NCBI RefSeq assembly: GCF_001705235.1
Contig: NZ_MCGV01000001.1
Location: 4,406,181-4,470,180, forward strand
From: Clostridium pasteurianum
GTDB taxonomy: Bacteria > Bacillota > Clostridia > Clostridiales > Clostridiaceae
DNA: 64,000 bases
Reading direction: 5' to 3'
This document shows positions 20,928 through 30,597 of this stretch, in pieces. Under the pieces are notes generated by a model. It was given only the letters and a program-made list of their open reading frames with translations. It was not told where the DNA came from and did not search any database. Position 1 is the first letter of the stretch; each line of letters starts with the position of its first letter. The translations under genes were made by a program, and so were the position numbers.

Positions 20928-21650
20928 TTATTTAAAATTTACCTCTCGTAGTGCATACCCTCTAATATTGTATTTATTTCTTGAAATACTATACTCAATA
21001 GGTTCTCCATTTAAAGTAAAATTTGTTTCTTCAATTTGAAAAATAGGATCATTTTCAGAACATTTTAAATATTCAATATCATAACTATTAGGAATATCAG
21101 CTCGGAAATATTTAAAAGAACCTGAAAATTGAATTTTTAATATGTTTCGCATGTACTCAAAAATAGATTTTTCACTTTCCTTTTCGGTTAAGCCTGGAAC
21201 AAGATTAACAGGAATATATGTATGCTCCAACATGTATGGCTTTGAATCTAATACCCTTAACCTAATTATCTTGTAAACAGGGGATTTCTCTTTTAATTTA
21301 AGCTTATTTTGAATAATATTATTTGATAGTTCTACATTAAATTCAATAATTTTATTTACCAAAATCCTATTAGCTTTTTTCATTCGAGCAGCAAGTCCTT
21401 GATAATGTTTATCTGTATTTTCATTTTCATACCAAAACTTTCTATTTATAATTTTAGTTCCAGCTCCACGCTTTGAATAAACCAATCCTTCCATGACTAA
21501 AACTGTAATAGCCTTATTTAAGGTAGTTCTAGATACATTAAATTCATTCATCAATATTTTTTGATTAGGAAGATAATTATCTGGTTCATATGTTTTATCA
21601 ATAATCCTTTGCCTAATCTTGTCAGCAATAATTTCATATTTTGTACTCAT
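20928..21650 (-). CDS. GntR-family regulator with UTRA domain (PTS operon 1)
   Basis: 240 residues. The N-terminal winged helix (about 5-70) contains LPNQKILMNEFNVSRTTLNK. The C-terminal UTRA ligand domain (about 95-235) includes SPVYKIIRLRVLDSKPYMLE. Such regulators bind phosphorylated sugars. It shares an upstream palindrome block with PTS operon 1, which suggests control of itself and the operon. The promoter block and terminator make it the head of a unit with the ROK remnant. Confidence 0.88.
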   Translation of the reverse strand: MSTKYEIIADKIRQRIIDKTYEPDNYLPNQKILMNEFNVSRTTLNKAITVLVMEGLVYSKRGAGTKIINRKFWYENENTDKHYQGLAARMKKANRILVNKIIEFNVELSNNIIQNKLKLKEKSPVYKIIRLRVLDSKPYMLEHTYIPVNLVPGLTEKESEKSIFEYMRNILKIQFSGSFKYFRADIPNSYDIEYLKCSENDPIFQIEETNFTLNGEPIEYSISRNKYNIRGYALREVNFK

Positions 21651-21801
21651 AATATCACATCCATCATAATAATAAAAAGTAGCTAAATTATTACAAAATT
21701 ATAATTTAATTACTATTTTAGCTGCTTTATAGATTTATCAATAAATCTATAAGCTAGATTTTCTATTTTATTATTTCTCTAAATAAAAATTTTTTACTAC
21801 T

Positions 21802-21846
21802 TTATTATAGTAACACGTTTTTCTTTTTTGGTAAACCGGTCTTTTA
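21802..21846 (-). promoter_or_regulatory. Promoter and operator block of the GntR gene
   Basis: AAACCGGTCT (21833-21842) sits 15 bases before an ACACG block, followed by TATAAT on the minus strand. It copies the block at 19721-19766. One base breaks the palindrome symmetry. The rest of the gap to 22212 holds no further gene or clear signal. Confidence 0.6.
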
Positions 21847-22212
21847 TAAATAGCATCTATTTGAATGCAACACAAAATAAAATTTCTCAGCATACCACGT
21901 TTGGAGTTTTGTAAAATTAATACTATCTCTTTCATAACTTGATATATTCATTTATCAATACTCACATAAGACTTTGTATATTACTAATATCTACTTATTA
22001 TTTTGATTAGAGTACTTTTGATTAAACTTTTCTAATTTTTTCGAATAATTTACAAGTATATTTGTAAGATTTAGCCCATAGAATATTCTTTAATTCTGTT
22101 AATGTTGGAGATATTTAATTTTTGTCTATATACCTACATATATTATTAAATAGATATTCTTCTTTTTCATTTTAATTATTATTTTTCACTACTACTCATC
22201 TCTTTCATAAAC

Positions 22213-22668
22213 TTATAATAATGTTTTTATATCATCTATAAAATTTTCAATATCATTACTGCTGTACATTCCATGATTTATATGATTAAATTTTTTTGTC
22301 CATTCACATAAAAAATATATCTTTTCATAATGCAGACCTTTTCCTATTTCATATGTGAAATATCTAAAATCATTATTTTTATTAAATCCAATACCTATAT
22401 ATGAAGTTTCTCTTTCTTCTTTTGCTTCAGGTATCTTAATTATAATAAGAGTTTTATTTTCATCTATCTTTATATTATCAATATCAAAACTAGGAGGATT
22501 ACTTCTAATCGAATTTCCTTCCAATTCAATACTATTCCATGATACTTTTAGACTTTCAATAAATTCTTCTTCATCTTCTAATATTCTTTTTATAATTACA
22601 TTTCCAAATTTAAATATCGAATATGGTAACAAGTAATGTGAAAACTTATAATAATCTTCCCTATACAT
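22213..22668 (-). CDS. Unknown 151-residue protein
   Basis: I do not recognise a family. The protein is hydrophilic and mixed alpha/beta, with SIELEGNSIRSNPPSFDIDN near residue 47 and a Trp/Tyr-rich end (FLCEWTKKFNHINHGMYSSN). The ATG at 22668 has GAGGGAG 8 bases upstream, better than the GTG at 22677. It diverges from the XRE regulator at 22816. A toxin/immunity or stress role is possible from that layout but unproven. Confidence 0.55.
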   Translation of the reverse strand: MYREDYYKFSHYLLPYSIFKFGNVIIKRILEDEEEFIESLKVSWNSIELEGNSIRSNPPSFDIDNIKIDENKTLIIIKIPEAKEERETSYIGIGFNKNNDFRYFTYEIGKGLHYEKIYFLCEWTKKFNHINHGMYSSNDIENFIDDIKTLL

Positions 22669-22815
22669 ATTTAGCACTCCCTCTTATTAACCTACTGTGA
22701 ACATATGTTCTATTCAGATTTTATACTTCAATAAAATTAATGTCAATAATTAATACGATATCTTAACATTATATGGTATAATATCCTTGTATTTTTATTA
22801 AAAGGAGTACAATAT

Positions 22816-23202
22816 ATGGATAATAAATTAGTAAAACTTCATAACGAAACTTTTGGAGAATATATAAAGAGAATCCGTATTATTAGGGGATATTCACAGC
22901 GGACACTTGCAGATATAGCTGGTTTAAGTAATACTACAATAAGTAGAATAGAGAACAACAGCATAGAAAGTTCTGACTCAAGTACCATCGTTAAGCTTGC
23001 CAATGGACTTAATATTGCTAAAGAACAACTATTAATTTATTCTGGATATTTAGATGAAAAAGAGTCTCTCAAATTCAAAACAATACAAGACTATATATTA
23101 GTAGGTATGAAAAATTTAGGATGGATAAATTCATGTCAAGATATAAATGAAGAAACCCTTACATATGTGGAATTTCTTCTAAAAAGATATGGTAAAAAGT
23201 AA
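22816..23202 (+). CDS. XRE-family transcriptional regulator
   Basis: 128 residues with one Cro/C1-type HTH: IKRIRIIRGYSQRTLADIAG then SNTTISRIENNSIESSD (about residues 14-52). AAAGGAGT lies 8 bases before the ATG. An extended -10 element (TGGTATAAT) lies about 35 bases upstream. It is transcribed away from the unknown gene at 22213-22668. Confidence 0.82.
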   Translation: MDNKLVKLHNETFGEYIKRIRIIRGYSQRTLADIAGLSNTTISRIENNSIESSDSSTIVKLANGLNIAKEQLLIYSGYLDEKESLKFKTIQDYILVGMKNLGWINSCQDINEETLTYVEFLLKRYGKK

Positions 23203-23424
23203 AAAAGTGATCTAGGCGACACTCAGATTGCTTATGGGTAGAATAAAAATATTAACCAATATATCCATGTATAATTTATTATATACATATATATTTTAGT
23301 CTCAGGATGTGCTGCTGTAAAAGTGACATCAATCCATAAAAAAACAACATAACAAAACCAAATTAGCAATTGAAAAATGACAAAGAACAATATATTATCT
23401 ATAATTTGGTGAAATATTTCTAGT

Positions 23425-23607
23425 GGTAATATAACTTACTATTTTCATAAAAGTGATGGACAACCTAATAAAAGTCTTATTAGTGTATTAAGTATTGCTA
23501 AAAGTATTCTTGATATTAATATTTATTCTATTACTAAGCCTATTTCCAAAAACCTGAGAGTAAATATAAACCAAAAGAACTTACTAAGACATTTTATTTA
23601 TCTTTGA
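23425..23607 (+). pseudogene. Fragment of a phospholipase D-like protein
   Basis: An open stretch reads YFHKSDGQPNKSLISVLSIA and then KSILDINIYSITKP. This is the beginning of PLD-like nucleases before the first HKD motif. No start codon and no HKD motif remain. Confidence 0.5.
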
Positions 23608-23723
23608 CTCAGTTGGACTAAAAACTCCTGCAAGCTTCCAAGCTTCTCCTCTTGATAAAAAGGCAGATACACCTTATTTGCTATACTTCCAAGACCAACA
23701 ATACCTATTTAAATTTTGGACAT
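23584..23723 (-). pseudogene. N-terminal scrap of a Gfo/Idh/MocA oxidoreductase
   Basis: An ATG at 23723 (MSKI) is followed, with shifts, by IGIVGLGSIANKVYLPF and LSRGEAWKLAGVFSPTESK. This is the NAD-binding Rossmann start of the family (GxGxIA). Only about 45 codons survive, in three frames. Confidence 0.6.
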
Positions 23724-23780
23724 AAAAATACATTCTAAAAAACTATATCATATATTAAAAATATGTCGATAAATTTTATA

Positions 23781-23819
23781 AAAAATAGCTGCTATACTAA
23801 TTTCTTAGTATAACAGCCA
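23781..23819 (-). terminator. Terminator of the second GntR gene
   Basis: TAGCTGCTATACTAA pairs with TTAGTATAACAGCCA around a 4-base loop. T-rich sequence follows on the minus strand, 34 bases past the regulator stop. Confidence 0.75.
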
Positions 23820-23852
23820 CTGAGATATCCATAGAACAAAACATTAATTTTT

Positions 23853-24566
23853 TTATACTAATTCTATGACAATGCTATATTCTTCTGCTATATAAGTTCC
23901 ATAAGTCACTGCCACAGGAACACTACTAGAATAAGAATATTTTGTCTTTAAAATCATTGCCTTATCATCATTAAATCCAAAAATCTTTTTATCGTTCTCT
24001 GAAGATATCTTTGCAGAAATTACTTCTTTTGCAGAAGTTATATAGAATCCCTTCATTTCTAAGTATTTACTTAACGAACCTGAAAAATCATCGCTTAAAG
24101 ATGCTCCAACCGTGGGATTTATATAGTTGTAATACATAATTATTATCTTATTTTTTAATTCTACAGAACGTTCCAGCATTATAATATTATCTCCAGGTTC
24201 AATGTCAAACACTTCTGCAATATTATTGGGTGCTTTAATATTACGAACACTCAAAAGATTTTTCTTTTTTTTATCATATTCATCTTGCAGTTGCTTAAAA
24301 GAGGATTGCATCCTTGTTGAAAAACTATTTTTATCCTTTTTTACTATAGTACCCTTACCTCTTTGTCTCAATATATATCCATCGGTCATAAGCCTATTAA
24401 GTGCTTGCCTTACTGTTATTCTTGAGACATTGAATTCGTCTGCAAAATTCATTTCCGATGGAAGAAGAGACCCTATTTTATATTCACCATTTTCAATCCT
24501 ACTTTTAATTATGCTTGCCATCTGACTCCAGAGAGGTTTAGCTCCACTACTGAAATCAAGCTTCAT
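23853..24566 (-). CDS. GntR-family regulator with UTRA domain (mannan locus)
   Basis: 237 residues from the ATG at 24566, preceded by GAGGTG. The winged helix (about 10-75) includes LLPSEMNFADEFNVSRITVR and RQRGKGTIV. The UTRA domain spans about 95-235. Opposite and upstream lies the mannanase gene at 25270. A palindrome found before the mannanase and before the second PTS operon also occurs, imperfectly, before this gene. It probably senses a phosphorylated manno- or gluco-oligosaccharide. Confidence 0.88.
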   Translation of the reverse strand: MKLDFSSGAKPLWSQMASIIKSRIENGEYKIGSLLPSEMNFADEFNVSRITVRQALNRLMTDGYILRQRGKGTIVKKDKNSFSTRMQSSFKQLQDEYDKKKKNLLSVRNIKAPNNIAEVFDIEPGDNIIMLERSVELKNKIIIMYYNYINPTVGASLSDDFSGSLSKYLEMKGFYITSAKEVISAKISSENDKKIFGFNDDKAMILKTKYSYSSSVPVAVTYGTYIAEEYSIVIELV

Positions 24567-24735
24567 AATTTTCACCTCTATTTACAATTATATTTTTAAT
24601 TAATCTTAATTTTAGCATTTATGTACACATTCAACTCAGTTATATCAAATATAAACCATTCTTAGCATCATATCATTCATAAAAACATTTACAATAGTTA
24701 CAATTTAAACTTTACATAGAAATTAGTAACTTTAT

Positions 24736-24749
24736 ATTATGATAACATT
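24736..24749. promoter_or_regulatory. Imperfect copy of the mannan-locus palindrome
   Basis: ATTATGATAACATT matches AATGTTATAACATT at 11 of 14 positions. It is about 170 bases upstream of the GntR start, inside the 703-bp gap 24567-25269, so autoregulation is possible. Confidence 0.35.
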
Positions 24750-25084
24750 ATATCTTTTTCTTTGCAAACATCAAACTACTATTATCAGTATATAAAGCAA
24801 TAAAATTATTACATTGAGTTGTACACTAAATAATGTGTTTTTATACTGTTTAAAATAGTAAATTTAAAATATACGTAATAATACTAAAAAAAGGCAACTA
24901 TGAATGGAATATACTGATTAATTATATCAAAAACAAATAATATTCATATTTATTACAATTTGTCAAAAAGTAATTTTTTGGTATAATTATTATGTAATAA
25001 ATCATATTTACATTAGGAATAGATTATAAAATACTATTCATTATTAAGTTAGCAATATAAATATTTATATTACGTATATTTTAA

Positions 25085-25098
25085 AATGTTATAACATT
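25085..25098. promoter_or_regulatory. 14-bp palindrome upstream of the GH5 mannanase
   Basis: AATGTTATAACATT is a perfect palindrome about 170 bases before the TTG at 25270. The identical 14-mer stands next to the promoter of PTS operon 2 (32919-32932). The rest of the gap 24567-25269 is A/T-rich with no gene. Confidence 0.6.
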
Positions 25099-25269
25099 AT
25101 CATATTATAAATTTATTATAATATGAATATATAATTTGCATTGCTTTTTTTAACCTTCAATATTAACCTTCAATATTTATTTTAAAATTTATATTGTTAA
25201 ATTGTTAAAATATTAGTATTTTATAACTTTCCTAATGTACATTTAATAATTAAAAAGAGGTGTATAAAT

Positions 25270-27324
25270 TTGAAATTCAAAAAAATTATTGCATGTAGTA
25301 TTGCAACACTTATGTCGCTCAGTATTAATTTAAGTAACAATGTTAAGGTTAAAGCCGCAAATAATAACAACAGCTTTGTGAAGGCAGAAGGTACAAAATT
25401 TTCTGTTGATGGACATCCATTCTATTTTACAGGTGCTAATGCTTATGATTTATTTACCTACGGTGATGGAGATTCATCCAATTTAAGCAAATCTCGAATA
25501 GAAAACAATTATATGAGCAAATCTCAAATTGACAGTCTTATGGCACAGATGGAGTCAGATGGAGTCAAGGTTGTAAGAACCTGGGGATTTTCAAATGAAA
25601 GTTGGCATGGATTTGAAACCGCCAAAGGAGTATACAATGAAGCAGAATTTATGGAATTTGATTATATCATGCAGTCAGCAAAGAAACATGGTATGAAGGT
25701 AATAATTTGCCTTGAAAATTACTGGGATGCTTATGGCGGAATAAACAAAAAACTTTCTTGGGAAGGTCTTAGTGGCTCAAAAACACAATTCTTTACAAAT
25801 ACAAATTGTAAAGCTAATTATAAAGACTACGCAAAACATTTTATAGATAGAATAAATCACTACACAGGAGTAGCTTATAAGGATGATCCTACTATATTTT
25901 CATGGGAACTTATGAATGAACCAAGATATGAAGATACAACTAGCAATGAAAACGTAACCGGTAAAATTTTAAGATCTTGGGTTGACGAAATGGCAGGTTA
26001 TATAAAATCCATAGATTCAAATCATATGGTTGATGCAGGCTTAGAAGGTCATGGAAGTAAATATAACTTTGGAGGTGATGAAGGAAATCCATACGTTTAT
26101 ATTCAGCAGTCTCCATACATTGACTTTTGTTCAGCTCATCCATATCCTGATGAAAACTGGGCAAACTTAACTCCATCTCAAACTGAAACTTTAATGACTG
26201 CCTGGATTAACGATGCACATAAAGTAGTTAAAAAACCTTTTGTAATGGGCGAATTCAATAGTCACAATAATAAAGAAGCTTATTGGAAAGCTGCATTTGA
26301 TACGATAGATAAAATGGATGCTGCTGGAGGTATGTTCTGGAACTATAATTATAGAAGATTAGATGATTTTACAATTATGCATGGAGACAGTATTCTTGAC
26401 TATTATAAAACTATGTCTGATAAAATGTCAGCAAAAAACGGTAGCAAGGTGATAGATACTGAAGCACCAACAGCACCAGACAATTTATCCTGTAGTGCAA
26501 AAACTTCTGATTCTGTTAGTCTTTCATGGACAGCCTCAACTGACAATGTGGGAGTAACTGAATATGATATATACAATGGATCTACACAGGTAGGATCAAG
26601 TACAGTGCCAAGCTATACTGTAACCGAATTAGCTCCAAGTACTACTTACAATTTTACGGTAAAGGCTAAGGATGCTGCTGGAAACGTATCAAATTCAAGC
26701 AAAGAATTAAGTGTTACTACTGAACCTGGTACCAGCATTTCAAAAGTAGTATCACCTGTATTTAGCGTACCATCAGGTAAATATAATTCTACTCAAACTG
26801 TATCAATTTCAAGTGCTACACCAGGAGCAACTATTTACTATACTACAGATGGAAGCAATCCAAATACAAATTCAGCTATATACAGTTCCCCTATTAATGT
26901 ATCAAAAAATGAAATGGTAAAAGCTTATGCAGTTAACGCTGGAATGAAAGATTCAGATATTACTTCAGCTTCTTATACAATTGTTTCAGAACCTCAATCG
27001 CCTATTTCTATAAAATATACCATTAGCAGTGATTGGAAGGTTGGTGCTACTATCAATGTAACAATAACAAACAATGGAGCAACTCCTATAAATGGTTGGC
27101 AGCTATCTTGGGATTTACCACTAGGTGAAACTATAAATAATTTTTGGTCTGCTGATTATACTACCAATGGTTTAACTGCAACTTTCAGAAATGCAAACTG
27201 GAATAAAACTATTGCTGCAAACGGTGGAACTCAAAGTTTTGGCTTTAATGTAAACTATAGTGGAGTACTAACTTCTCCAACATCCTTTACTTTAAATGGA
27301 CAAACTTGTACTATTCAACAGTAA
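25270..27324 (+). CDS. Secreted beta-mannanase, GH5 (subfamily 7-like) with FN3, chitobiase-like and CBM2 modules
   Basis: Cleaves beta-1,4-mannan outside the cell. 684 residues: signal peptide (1-30, hydrophobic core then VKAA), GH5 domain about 33-395, fibronectin III about 400-490 (starts EAPTAPDNLSCSA), a chitobiase C-terminal-like repeat about 497-575 (YYTTDGSNPNTNSAIY), and a CBM2-type module about 580-684 (GWQLSWDLP, FGFNVNYSG). Acid/base Glu in WELMNEPR, nucleophile in VMGEFNS. The start is TTG with AGAGGTG upstream. It has its own terminator and sits in a mannan-use locus. Confidence 0.88.
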   Translation: MKFKKIIACSIATLMSLSINLSNNVKVKAANNNNSFVKAEGTKFSVDGHPFYFTGANAYDLFTYGDGDSSNLSKSRIENNYMSKSQIDSLMAQMESDGVKVVRTWGFSNESWHGFETAKGVYNEAEFMEFDYIMQSAKKHGMKVIICLENYWDAYGGINKKLSWEGLSGSKTQFFTNTNCKANYKDYAKHFIDRINHYTGVAYKDDPTIFSWELMNEPRYEDTTSNENVTGKILRSWVDEMAGYIKSIDSNHMVDAGLEGHGSKYNFGGDEGNPYVYIQQSPYIDFCSAHPYPDENWANLTPSQTETLMTAWINDAHKVVKKPFVMGEFNSHNNKEAYWKAAFDTIDKMDAAGGMFWNYNYRRLDDFTIMHGDSILDYYKTMSDKMSAKNGSKVIDTEAPTAPDNLSCSAKTSDSVSLSWTASTDNVGVTEYDIYNGSTQVGSSTVPSYTVTELAPSTTYNFTVKAKDAAGNVSNSSKELSVTTEPGTSISKVVSPVFSVPSGKYNSTQTVSISSATPGATIYYTTDGSNPNTNSAIYSSPINVSKNEMVKAYAVNAGMKDSDITSASYTIVSEPQSPISIKYTISSDWKVGATINVTITNNGATPINGWQLSWDLPLGETINNFWSADYTTNGLTATFRNANWNKTIAANGGTQSFGFNVNYSGVLTSPTSFTLNGQTCTIQQ

Positions 27325-27372
27325 CTTTAAATAATTTTTATATAATCATAAAATAATATAATTTTTATTTTT

Positions 27373-27421
27373 AGAACTTGTTCAAAACATGTATAATTAG
27401 CATTATGAACAAGTTCTTTTT
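27373..27421 (+). terminator. Terminator of the GH5 mannanase
   Basis: AGAACTTGTTCA and TGAACAAGTTCT form a perfect 12-bp stem followed by T-rich sequence, 49 bases past the mannanase stop. Confidence 0.85.
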
Positions 27422-27433
27422 ATATCTTAAAAT

Positions 27434-27470
27434 AAAAAATGAGAAGCACCTTAGTACCTCCCATTTTTTA
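27434..27470 (-). terminator. Terminator of PTS operon 2
   Basis: On the minus strand a stem of about 15 bp (AAATGGGAGGTAC with GTGCTTCTCATTT) is followed by T-rich sequence, 8 bases past the manA stop. Confidence 0.8.
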
Positions 27471-27477
27471 TTTTCAT

Positions 27478-28458
27478 TTAATAAGTTATTTCATTTAATA
27501 TCTTACTTTCTACTTTATCTACATCAGGCACATAACTTTTTACAAGCTTAACTTTTCCCTTCACAGTATACTGTCCAAGTGATGCAGGAATAAGAACGCT
27601 TTCTCCAAACTCTATCTTTTCAGTGCCCCCATCATACAGTATTTCTCCAGCTCCATCAACACAGGTGAATATATAAAATCTTTCTTCATCGCTTTTTTCA
27701 GTAAATTCACTACAAACATCATAAAGTTCAAGTGAAAAATCTTTTCCAAGGCAAAGATGTGTTTTCTCATAGCCTTCATAAGTAAGTTTTATTCCCTTGC
27801 TCTTTTTAGCTTTTAGATTTAAATCTATAACATCGAGAGCTTTTTTTACATGAAGTTCTCTTCCCCTATTATAATCATAAACTCTATAAGTTGTGTCACT
27901 ATTTTGCTGTATTTCTGTTACTAAAACTCCACCACATATAGCGTGAATCATGCCGCTTCTTACCAAGCAAACATCTCCTGCTTTAACAGGTATTTTATTC
28001 ATATACTTATCAAGTTTTCCTGTCTCTATGGCTTCTTTAAGCTCATCTTTAGTACATTTACCCTTAGTTCCTACTACTAATGCTGCACCTTCATCCGCCT
28101 GAATTACATACCAAACTTCTGTTTTACCCATTTCATTTTCTACTTCTTTTGCATACTTATCATTTGGATGTACTTGAACGGAAAGATCTGACTTTGCATC
28201 TATAATTTTTATAAGTAGTGGAAACCAGTCTTTACCTATTTTACTACCTATTATTTCAATGCCTTTTTCTTTTACTAAATCATCAAGTCTTTTTCCTTTA
28301 AACTCCCCATTTGAAACTATACTTGTTCCATTTTTATGGCAAGCCACATCCCAGCTTTCGCCTATATTTCCATCTGGCACATCATTTCTAAATTTCTTTA
28401 GTTTTCTTCCACCCCAAATTTTTTCATAATATAAATGTTGAAATTTTAATGGATACAT
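27478..28458 (-). CDS. manA: Mannose-6-phosphate isomerase, class I (second copy)
   Basis: Same enzyme family as 13999-14979, 326 residues, with SVQVHPNDKYA, GKTEVWYV, SGMIHAICGG and YRVYDYNRGRELH in the same places. GAGGAAG lies before the ATG. It is the last gene of the operon IIB-IIC-IIA-RDD-GH1-manA. This context links it to mannose units released from manno-oligosaccharides, feeding fructose 6-phosphate to glycolysis. Confidence 0.93.
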   Translation of the reverse strand: MYPLKFQHLYYEKIWGGRKLKKFRNDVPDGNIGESWDVACHKNGTSIVSNGEFKGKRLDDLVKEKGIEIIGSKIGKDWFPLLIKIIDAKSDLSVQVHPNDKYAKEVENEMGKTEVWYVIQADEGAALVVGTKGKCTKDELKEAIETGKLDKYMNKIPVKAGDVCLVRSGMIHAICGGVLVTEIQQNSDTTYRVYDYNRGRELHVKKALDVIDLNLKAKKSKGIKLTYEGYEKTHLCLGKDFSLELYDVCSEFTEKSDEERFYIFTCVDGAGEILYDGGTEKIEFGESVLIPASLGQYTVKGKVKLVKSYVPDVDKVESKILNEITY

Positions 28459-28518
28459 AATCTTCCTCGCTGTACAAATAGGTGCTATTACATTAAAAAT
28501 TAATAATTCTTAGTTTAA

Positions 28519-28560
28519 AAAATAATGCAAATTAATTTTTAAATTAGTTTGCATTATTTA
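28519..28560 (-). promoter_or_regulatory. Intercistronic stem-loop between GH1 and manA
   Basis: AAATAATGCAAATTAATTT pairs with AAATTAGTTTGCATTATTT almost perfectly, without a strong T-run after it. It probably stabilises or processes the mRNA rather than ending it. Confidence 0.5.
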
Positions 28561-28607
28561 CGTTTTGTGCAACAGCTCCCCTTGTCAGCTCCTCCTTTCT
28601 TTTTAGG

Positions 28608-30029
28608 TTATTTATATTCTTTTTTTATTTCTTCATAATCAAAGTTTCTTGTATCATGAAGTTTTTTAAACCAATGTCCTGACTTTTTCATTCTTCTAGC
28701 TCTACTGTTTTTTAAATCCATTTCTACAAGACCATATCTATTTTTCAATGCATTTAATGGTGAAATATTGTCCATCCAATTCCAAACCATATAGCCTTTA
28801 CAGTTTGATCCTTCATCAACTGCCTTAAGAAGCCAAGCCAAATGTTGCTTAAAGAACTCTATTCTGTAATCATCTTGTATAACACCTTTATCATCTTTAT
28901 ATTGTTCTTCTCCTTCTACCCCCATGCCATTTTCAGTAACTATCCATTCAATATTTCCATATTCATTCTTTATTCTCATGGCTGCATCATAAATTGCCTT
29001 AGGATATATTTCCCATCCTCTATATGGGTTTATTTTCTTGCCTGGCATATCATATTCTTCATAATATTTAGATGGGTGGAATGGAGCATTGTCTGCTAAT
29101 TTAAATCTCTGACCCATAACTCTCATTGGCTGATAATAATTAAAGCCTAATATACCAATGGTATTGTTTTTTATTGTACTTAATTCTTCTTCGTCATACT
29201 TAAACATACAGTTTTCTTCTCTAAGTATTTTTATAAGTTCTTCTGGAAATTTTCCCTTAATACATGGATCCATAAAACTTTTCCAGTAAAATAGATCTGC
29301 AACTTCTTTTGCTTTTTTATCACTAGGATTTAAATCACTTCTTGAATATATAACAGAAGAATTTAATATTATTCCTAATTTTCCTTCTACGTTCATTTCT
29401 TTAAAAGCTTTAACTGCTTTAGCATTGGCTAATACTTTTCCATATATCCACTGCATTGCAATTTTTGTATCTGTCTTGTATGGATACCAAAATCCATCCA
29501 TAAAACACAATTGTGGAATTACCATTGGTTCATTAAATGTCCAGAAGTATTTAACCTTTTTATTGTATCTTTCAAATACTTTTTTGGCATATTTTACATA
29601 CAAATCTATTATTTTAGATGAATCGTATCCGCCATATTTATTGTATAAATCAAGAGGAATATCCCAATGTTCTAAGCATATCATAGGCATTATACCTACT
29701 TTATTAAGTTTATCAATTACGCTGTCATAAAATTTACCTGCTTCTTCATTTACTGTAACTTTTTCATAATCATCAATAAATCTGCTCCAATCGATGGATA
29801 TTCTTATGGAATCAAGACCTGTTTCTTTCATTAAATCTATATCTTCATTCCATCTATTGTAAAAATCATCTGCTATTGTTGGACCAATGCCATCATGCCA
29901 TCTTTCAGGTGCTGCCATGTACATGCTATCAACAAAATGATGTCTTCCATTTTTTTTTGTCCATCCTTCAGACTGCCAAGCAGAAGTAGCTGCTCCTACT
30001 ATAAAATTTTTAGGCAATGTATATTTCAT
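28608..30029 (-). CDS. GH1 phospho-beta-glycosidase of the mannan locus
   Basis: 473 residues from the ATG at 30029 (AGGAG 9 bases upstream). Acid/base Glu in FWTFNEPM near residue 167, nucleophile in IVTENGMG near 370. The loop LKNRYGLVEMDL near 432 matches the phosphate-binding region of GH1 6-phospho-glycosidases. It is a different branch from 16123-17496 (the opening GAATSAWQSEGWTKKNGRHH differs). In the operon it would hydrolyse the disaccharide phosphate imported by its PTS, perhaps a gluco-mannose or mannobiose phosphate. Confidence 0.85.
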   Translation of the reverse strand: MKYTLPKNFIVGAATSAWQSEGWTKKNGRHHFVDSMYMAAPERWHDGIGPTIADDFYNRWNEDIDLMKETGLDSIRISIDWSRFIDDYEKVTVNEEAGKFYDSVIDKLNKVGIMPMICLEHWDIPLDLYNKYGGYDSSKIIDLYVKYAKKVFERYNKKVKYFWTFNEPMVIPQLCFMDGFWYPYKTDTKIAMQWIYGKVLANAKAVKAFKEMNVEGKLGIILNSSVIYSRSDLNPSDKKAKEVADLFYWKSFMDPCIKGKFPEELIKILREENCMFKYDEEELSTIKNNTIGILGFNYYQPMRVMGQRFKLADNAPFHPSKYYEEYDMPGKKINPYRGWEIYPKAIYDAAMRIKNEYGNIEWIVTENGMGVEGEEQYKDDKGVIQDDYRIEFFKQHLAWLLKAVDEGSNCKGYMVWNWMDNISPLNALKNRYGLVEMDLKNSRARRMKKSGHWFKKLHDTRNFDYEEIKKEYK

Positions 30030-30048
30030 TAAAATCAACTCCTGGCTT

Positions 30049-30597
30049 TTATTTTATTAAAACTACATGAGTTTTTGATATTTTATCATGAATTGTTTTT
30101 TTGTTCATTAGTATTAATACTCCACATATTATTGTTAAAATCGTAAAAAAATCAGAAATTAAATTTCCATTTCCGGTTTTAAAAGAACTGCTTATCAAAT
30201 ATGCAATAACACCATATGGATTTAATATTATTATTTTAACTAAACCTCTAACAACAAAATTAATATAACTACCATTGCCATCGCACTCTATTTTCAGATT
30301 AAATTTTTTCTTAAATAGACTTTGACCATTAGTTATTACAGGAATTAACATCTCCCATAAAATTATAAATCCTAAATAAAGTATTAAAAATGTGGGCGAT
30401 TTTATTATTACATCAAATCTATTTTTATATATGTAAGGATTTAAAGCTTTTTGGGGCATACCATTTTGCATAAAATAAGCTGGAAGTAAAATTATTATAT
30501 ATACTAGATACCACACTATTAAGTCTAATACTGTACAAAATATACGCCTTGATGCAAAACCTGTAGTTTTATTTATACTAATAGTTTTATTTTTCAT
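30049..30597 (-). CDS. RDD-family membrane protein
   Basis: 182 residues with about four membrane segments. ASRRIFCTVLDLIVWYLVYI carries the Arg and Asp of the RDD motif. GQSLFKKKFNLKIE and TIHDKISKTHVVLIK are further family hallmarks. The role is unknown; some RDD proteins have been proposed as ion exchangers. It overlaps the IIA gene by 11 bases and precedes the GH1 gene by 19, so it is firmly inside a PTS operon, which is unusual. Confidence 0.8.
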   Translation of the reverse strand: MKNKTISINKTTGFASRRIFCTVLDLIVWYLVYIIILLPAYFMQNGMPQKALNPYIYKNRFDVIIKSPTFLILYLGFIILWEMLIPVITNGQSLFKKKFNLKIECDGNGSYINFVVRGLVKIIILNPYGVIAYLISSSFKTGNGNLISDFFTILTIICGVLILMNKKTIHDKISKTHVVLIK

